From an uncultured Gammaproteobacteria bacterium (GTDB lineage Bacteria; Pseudomonadota; Gammaproteobacteria; Pseudomonadales; UBA5518): a stretch of DNA of 43,950 bases. The position numbers and the translations under genes were made by a program. This document shows, piece by piece, positions 40,541-43,950 of this stretch (position 1 is its first letter; the number at the start of each line of letters is the position of its first letter). The DNA lies in contig CAIXOY010000245.1 in NCBI GenBank assembly GCA_903921135.1, positions 1 to 43,950 of the forward strand. Reading direction: 5' to 3'. Under the pieces are notes generated by a model. The model was not told the origin of the DNA. It did no database searches and was given only the letters and a program-made list of their open reading frames with translations.

Positions 40541-40911
40541 GCCGGTGCGCCTCCCGTGAGTGCGGCGATACGTTCGAGCAGGCGCGGGAAATCGAGGGGT
40601 TTGGTTTCGTAGTCGTCGCAGCCTGCTTCCAGCGCGCGGATACGATCGTCGGACATCGCGTGCGCGGTGAGCGCGATGATGCGGATGCCGGCGCCAGCGG
40701 GGGATGCACGGATTTCGCGCGCCGCGTGCCAGCCGTCCTTCAGGGGCAGGTTCATGTCCATCAGCACGAGATCGGGCCGCTCCGAGAGCGCCATGCTCAC
40801 CGCCTGCTCGCCGTCCTCGGCCAACAGCACCTCGAAACCGCGCCGCGCGAGCCGCCGCGAGAGCATGTCGCGGTTCATCTCGTTGTCTTCCACCAGCAGG
40901 ATGCGCGTCAT
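40537..40911 (-). CDS. Single-domain response regulator (CheY-like)
   Basis: 124 residues, receiver domain only. Acidic pocket ILLVEDNEMNRDML, phospho-acceptor Asp52 (LVLMDMNLPLKDGW), switch Thr82 (IIALTAHAMSDD) and Lys104 (YETKPLDF) are all present, so it should be phosphorylated. There is no output domain. It overlaps its neighbours on both sides by four bases (ATGA), so the three proteins are made together. A likely role is a phosphate shuttle between the hybrid kinase and the receiver of the cyclase, or an allosteric adaptor. Confidence 0.93.
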   Translation of the reverse strand: MTRILLVEDNEMNRDMLSRRLARRGFEVLLAEDGEQAVSMALSERPDLVLMDMNLPLKDGWHAAREIRASPAGAGIRIIALTAHAMSDDRIRALEAGCDDYETKPLDFPRLLERIAALTGGAPA

Positions 40912-42434
40912 GATGCTTTGGGTGCCGCGGCGTCTGTGTGCATGCCTGTGATCGTGAAGATGGTCACCTCGCCCGCCATGCCCTTGGGTTGCGCGGTGAA
41001 CTGCCGGCCGGTTTCCACCGCTTCGCCCACTTCCTCGATGGTGCTCGCGGCAGCGAGGATCTCGCCTGCGGCAGTGAAGGCCTCGATGCGCGCCGTCAGG
41101 TTCACCGTGTGGCCCACCACCCCGTACTTGCTGCGTCGCTCCGATCCGATGTTCCCTGCCACCACCTTGCCCGTGTTCAGCCCGATGCCGATGCCGATCT
41201 CGGGCAGGCCGAGCGCGCGGTTGCGGTCGTTGATGCCGGCTACAGCCTCCTGCATGTCCCGCGCGCAGGCGATGGCGCGCAGCGCATCGTCATCGCGGGC
41301 CACGGGCGCGCCGAATATCGCGAGGATCGCGTCCCCGATGAATTCGTCCACCGTGCCGTTATGGGCCATGATGATCGAGGACATGGCGCCCAGATAGTTG
41401 TTCAGCAACTGCACCACCTGCTCGGGTTCGTGGTTCTCGCAGATCCAGCTGAAGTTGCGGATGTCGGCCATCAGGATGGTGACCGTGCAAGCCGAGCCGC
41501 CAAGGCGCAGTCCCTGCGGGGATTCCAGCAGTGCATCGACGATCTCGTCCGAGAGGTAACGGCCGAAGGTGTTGCGGATGAAACGCTGGTTGCGCTCGAG
41601 TTCGCGGCGGTAGGCCTCTTCCCGGTCGTGCCAGCGCTTGCGCTCGAGCCCCGCGGCGAGCCGCGCCTGCAACAGCGTGGGGTTGAAGGGCTTGTTCAGG
41701 TAGTCCTCGGCGCCGGCCTCGATGCAGCGGATCACGCCCGAGGTCTCACTGATACCCGAGATGACGATGACGGGAACGGCCCTCAGTGCGGCGTCTGCCT
41801 TCAGGATGGCCAGCAGTTCGAGGCCGCTCATGCCCGGCATCACAAGGTCGAGGAAGACCAGGTCCACCTTTTCCCGGCGCAGGATGTCGAGGCCCTCGTC
41901 GCCGGAGGCGGCGGACAGCACGCGGTGCCCCTGCCGCGCGAGATGGCGGCCGAGCAACTCGCGGCTCTGCTCGCTGTCATCGATCACCAGCAGCGTGCCG
42001 GGCGCGGCCTGCGGTAATTGCCGTTGCGCGATCGTGCTCCCCGCCAGGGGCTCCCTGCCGCCCTCTAGAGCGGCGCGTGCGCTTTCGCGCAGTTCGGCCA
42101 GCGCGGTGACCAGCACCGGTGGCAACTGCTGACCCTCTTCCTCGAGGATGAGTTCGACGTAACCCGAGATCGAGCCCATGTGATTGCGCAGGTCGTGACC
42201 GAGCCGGGCCGGCTCGGCATCAGGGGCATGACGCGCGAGACAGTCCGCTGCGCGCGCGGCTGCGAGACTGCATTTCTCGAGGTCGGGCAGGATGGCCGTG
42301 GCGCGGAGGTCCTCGGCGAGCGCGATCGTGTCAGCGACCTGGCGCTCGATCGCCAGGATGGCGCCGGGATCGGTGGCGGCCTGGCCGGTCGGGTTGAGGG
42401 GCACGCCCGGGGTCCATGGGGGGAGGTTGGTCAT
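40908..42434 (-). CDS. Class III adenylate/guanylate cyclase with receiver domain and N-terminal H-box
   Basis: 508 residues. The N-terminal region (about 70-125) has a histidine-kinase-like dimerisation helix with His80 (RLGHDLRNHMGSISGYVELI) but no ATPase domain. A receiver domain follows (about 147-262) with Asp196 (VFLDLVMPGMSG) and Lys248 (YLNKPF), then a helical linker (265-300). The class III cyclase domain has metal-binding Asp324 (ILMADIRNFSW) and Asp368 (DEFIGDAILAIFG), Lys436 (RSKYGVVGHTVNLTARIE) and Arg449. Lys436 favours ATP as substrate, but the usual second specificity residue, Asp, appears to be His or Thr here, so cAMP versus cGMP is not certain. Divergent from a Crp-family gene, a likely target of its product. 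Confidence 0.93.
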   Translation of the reverse strand: MTNLPPWTPGVPLNPTGQAATDPGAILAIERQVADTIALAEDLRATAILPDLEKCSLAAARAADCLARHAPDAEPARLGHDLRNHMGSISGYVELILEEEGQQLPPVLVTALAELRESARAALEGGREPLAGSTIAQRQLPQAAPGTLLVIDDSEQSRELLGRHLARQGHRVLSAASGDEGLDILRREKVDLVFLDLVMPGMSGLELLAILKADAALRAVPVIVISGISETSGVIRCIEAGAEDYLNKPFNPTLLQARLAAGLERKRWHDREEAYRRELERNQRFIRNTFGRYLSDEIVDALLESPQGLRLGGSACTVTILMADIRNFSWICENHEPEQVVQLLNNYLGAMSSIIMAHNGTVDEFIGDAILAIFGAPVARDDDALRAIACARDMQEAVAGINDRNRALGLPEIGIGIGLNTGKVVAGNIGSERRSKYGVVGHTVNLTARIEAFTAAGEILAAASTIEEVGEAVETGRQFTAQPKGMAGEVTIFTITGMHTDAAAPKAS

Positions 42435-42508
42435 TTATACCCGCAACGGCCCCGTGCGGGAACCCGCGACACCGGGGCTGACGCGTATGCAGGGAGCGGC
42501 CGAAGCTT

Positions 42509-42526
42509 GTGATATAGTCCCGCCGC
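42509..42526 (+). promoter_or_regulatory. Repeated promoter-like element, copy 1 (before the Crp-like gene)
   Basis: GTGATATAGTCCCGCCGC contains an extended -10 (TG-A-TATAGT, hexamer 42513-42518) about 58 bases before the crp-like ATG. No -35 is evident. An identical 18-mer lies at 43276-43293, and GG(C/G)CGAAG precedes both copies. Confidence 0.55.
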
Positions 42527-42575
42527 ATCGCAACCCGACTCCTTGAGCGGCCAGCCGCATGGAGGACAAATACGC

Positions 42576-43226
42576 ATGTCGATGCTGTCCAAGGTAGAAA
42601 TCTTCGCAGGCCTGGGCGCTGACGAACTCTCCGAACTCGAGGGTTCCTGCGTCGCGCGCAATTACCCCCGCAACACCGTCGTGATCAACGAGAACGACTT
42701 CGCGGACTCGCTTTACGTCATCGAGAGCGGCAGGGTGAAGGTGTATTGCAGCGACAAGAACGGCAAGGAATACATCATGAACACCCTCGGGCCGGGGGAT
42801 TATTTCGGCGAGCTCGCACTGCTCGACGACGACCGCCGCTCGGCCTCGGTGCGCACCCTCGAGAAGTGTTCCTTCACGATCATCTTCAAGGACGAGTTCA
42901 ATGGCGTGATGTCGCGCCACCCGAACATGGCCCAGACCCTGATCCGCAATCTGACGCGCCGGGTGCGCAAGCTCACCGAGAACGTCAAGAGTCTTGCCCT
43001 GCAGGATGTCTACGGCCGCGTGACCAAGGTGCTGATGAGCCTCGCAGAACCCCGCGGAGAGAAGCTCTACATCGAGGAGCGTCTTACCCAGCAGGATATC
43101 GCCGACCGCGTGGGTGCCTCGCGCGAGATGGTTGCCCGCATCCTGAAGGACCTCGCCATCGGCGACTACATTGCCTTCGAGGGAAAGAACATCATCATCA
43201 ACGGCAAGCTGCCCACCAGCTACTGA
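42576..43226 (+). CDS. Crp/Fnr-family transcriptional regulator (Crp-like)
   Basis: 216 residues from ATG 42576, nine bases after GGAGGA; an upstream in-frame start adds 11 unlikely residues. The N-terminal cyclic-nucleotide-binding beta barrel (about 8-115) has an intact phosphate-binding cassette, FGELALLDDDRRSASV, with Glu79, Arg88 and Ser89. There is no Fnr-type N-terminal cysteine cluster. A long dimer helix (RNLTRRVRKLTENVKSLALQ) leads to a winged helix-turn-helix (ERLTQQDIADRVGASREMVA) with the SREMVARIL recognition helix typical of Crp. Divergent from the cyclase gene across 141 bases, suggesting a local second-messenger circuit. Confidence 0.93.
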   Translation: MSMLSKVEIFAGLGADELSELEGSCVARNYPRNTVVINENDFADSLYVIESGRVKVYCSDKNGKEYIMNTLGPGDYFGELALLDDDRRSASVRTLEKCSFTIIFKDEFNGVMSRHPNMAQTLIRNLTRRVRKLTENVKSLALQDVYGRVTKVLMSLAEPRGEKLYIEERLTQQDIADRVGASREMVARILKDLAIGDYIAFEGKNIIINGKLPTSY

Positions 43227-43275
43227 GTCGCGCCACTTTTCACGGCGCGGCGCCTGCCGGAAGGGCGAAGGCGTG

Positions 43276-43293
43276 GTGATATAGTCCCGCCGC
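43276..43293 (+). promoter_or_regulatory. Repeated promoter-like element, copy 2
   Basis: Exact copy of the 18-mer at 42509-42526, with TATAGT at 43280-43285. It lies 44 bases before the start of the possible 47-residue gene at 43338. Confidence 0.5.
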
Positions 43294-43337
43294 GCCGGCA
43301 TCCCGCCCGCGCGTTCCCGGTGGTTCCAGCAGTACCC

Positions 43338-43481
43338 ATGCCTTCCCGAAAGATGGTGTCTTTCCGGCTTCCCGGCGCGCTCCGTGGTGAGCCCTTCAGC
43401 CCGGCCGAGCGTTTGATGCTGGGGGTATCCGCGCTGGCGCTGGCCGGAGCACTTGTGGCCTTGCTCCGCGTCTTCGCCTGA
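43338..43481 (+). CDS. Possible 47-residue single-helix membrane protein
   Basis: ATG 43338 to TGA 43481. A basic amphipathic N-terminus (MPSRKMVSFRLPGAL), a short polar stretch (EPFSPAERL) and one strong hydrophobic helix (LMLGVSALALAGALVALLRV) near the C-terminus. It sits downstream of the second copy of the 18-bp promoter-like element and ends four bases from the convergent rdgC stop, leaving no wasted space. There is no good Shine-Dalgarno sequence and no recognisable family, so it could be spurious. Confidence 0.45.
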   Translation: MPSRKMVSFRLPGALRGEPFSPAERLMLGVSALALAGALVALLRVFA

Positions 43482-43485
43482 GCCC

Positions 43486-43950
43486 TCAGTCGGAGCTTCC
43501 GAAGATCTCGATCAGGTCTTCGACCAGCTTGTCGAGTTCCATCGACATCAACACGAAATCCCCGTCCAGCCGGGCCAGTTCCGCAGCATCGTCCTCGCCT
43601 TCGTAGCCCGCGTCGCGCTCGCGCACGTCGAGATATTTGATGGCGCTTGCGGACAGGTCCTCGGCCAGCACGAACTGCAGTCGGTCGCTCCACTGCAAAC
43701 CGTGGCTCGCGACGGTCTTGCCCGCTTCGAGGTGGTTGCGCACCTCCGCGGTGGCAAGCTCCTGCGCTCGCGCGCGGATCACATTGGCCTGATGCAGCGG
43801 GTCGCGCAGGTCGCAGTGCTGGCCGAGCGTGAAACGTGGAGGCAGACGCGTCCCCGCCAGCCAGTCGGTCATTTTCTCGACAGGGCTGCGTGCAGGCACC
43901 AGCGGTTTCACGGCGAGCGCGCCCAGCGTTTCGCGCAGCAGGTTCAGCAG
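43486..43950 (-). CDS. rdgC: Recombination-associated protein RdgC (C-terminal part, runs off right edge)
   Basis: The last 154 residues of RdgC; the frame is open to the window edge (LLNLLRETLGALAVKPLVPA at the edge). RdgC is a ring-shaped nucleoid-associated DNA-binding protein that limits RecA activity. Typical C-terminal segments: MTDWLAGTRLPPRFTLGQHC, DLRDP, VRNHLEAGKTVASHGLQWSD, RLQFVLAEDLSASAIKYLDV, then LDGDFVLMSMELDKLVEDL. An internal GTG at 43909-43911 is not the start, because homology continues upstream. Confidence 0.92.
   Translation of the reverse strand: MLNLLRETLGALAVKPLVPARSPVEKMTDWLAGTRLPPRFTLGQHCDLRDPLHQANVIRARAQELATAEVRNHLEAGKTVASHGLQWSDRLQFVLAEDLSASAIKYLDVRERDAGYEGEDDAAELARLDGDFVLMSMELDKLVEDLIEIFGSSD

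Noticed and set aside
43229..43249. Hairpin CGCGCC/GGCGCG after the Crp-like gene as a terminator
   Set aside because: The stem is only six base pairs with a nine-base loop and no T tract follows.

Overview
The window is high-GC DNA from a gammaproteobacterium. Four things point there: the housekeeping order ypjD–ffh–rpsP–rimM–trmD–rplS–xerD–dsbC–hom–thrC–recJ–prfB–lysS, which resembles the Pseudomonas arrangement; an RF2 gene with the classical +1 frameshift site; an OprI/Lpp-type alanine-zipper lipoprotein; and an rdgC gene. Steroid-type beta-oxidation genes in such a genome suggest a marine Pseudomonadales/Cellvibrionales lineage (Halieaceae or Spongiibacteraceae-like), but that placement is inference. 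I see no insertion sequences, CRISPR arrays or prophage genes.

Layout. (1) Positions 1-9521, minus strand: a tightly packed eight-gene envelope operon that runs off the left edge. In order of transcription it encodes a secreted helical-repeat protein with a TonB-like C-terminus, a serine-rich lipoprotein, a second lipoprotein, a membrane-anchored helical-repeat protein, a membrane-anchored PEGA/SUMF1 protein, an 88-residue secreted protein, an ExbB/TolQ/MotA-type proton channel subunit and a degenerate Hsp70/actin-like protein. I cannot assign it to a described machine, and it is the best candidate for an undescribed system. (2) 9726-12032, plus strand: an NTF2-like protein, a luciferase-like flavin oxidoreductase and an EamA transporter. 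(3) 12034-17798: a module resembling the mycobacterial igr (cholesterol side-chain) operon. It has two acyl-CoA dehydrogenases, a MaoC–DUF35 fusion, a MaoC hydratase, an Ltp2-like thiolase-fold aldolase and a TetR regulator. The whole module is controlled from one divergent promoter/operator at 13241-13281. In both the dehydrogenase pair and the hydratase pair only one partner keeps the catalytic residues, as in the mycobacterial heteromers.

(4) 17928-19242: an L,D-transpeptidase convergent with an Lpp-like lipoprotein ending in Arg-Lys, a probable enzyme/substrate pair for anchoring the outer membrane to peptidoglycan. A 479-base gene-free stretch follows, with hairpins and an orphan plus-strand terminator (possible small RNA), then tRNA-Leu(CAA). 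(5) 19935-22896: queA, tgt, a gamma-carbonic-anhydrase-like protein and a DUF1289 protein. (6) 22903-25050, minus strand: a CNNM/CorC protein and a YpjD/HemX-like protein. (7) 25229-38244: translation, ribosome maturation, recombination, disulfide isomerisation, threonine biosynthesis, RecJ, RF2 and LysRS, then a small secreted protein. (8) 38225-42434, minus strand: a signalling cluster of hybrid histidine kinase, single-domain receiver, and H-box/receiver/class III cyclase. A Crp-family regulator is transcribed divergently from it. (9) The right end has a possible 47-residue membrane protein and the 3' part of rdgC. An identical 18-bp promoter-like element precedes both the crp-like gene and the small gene.
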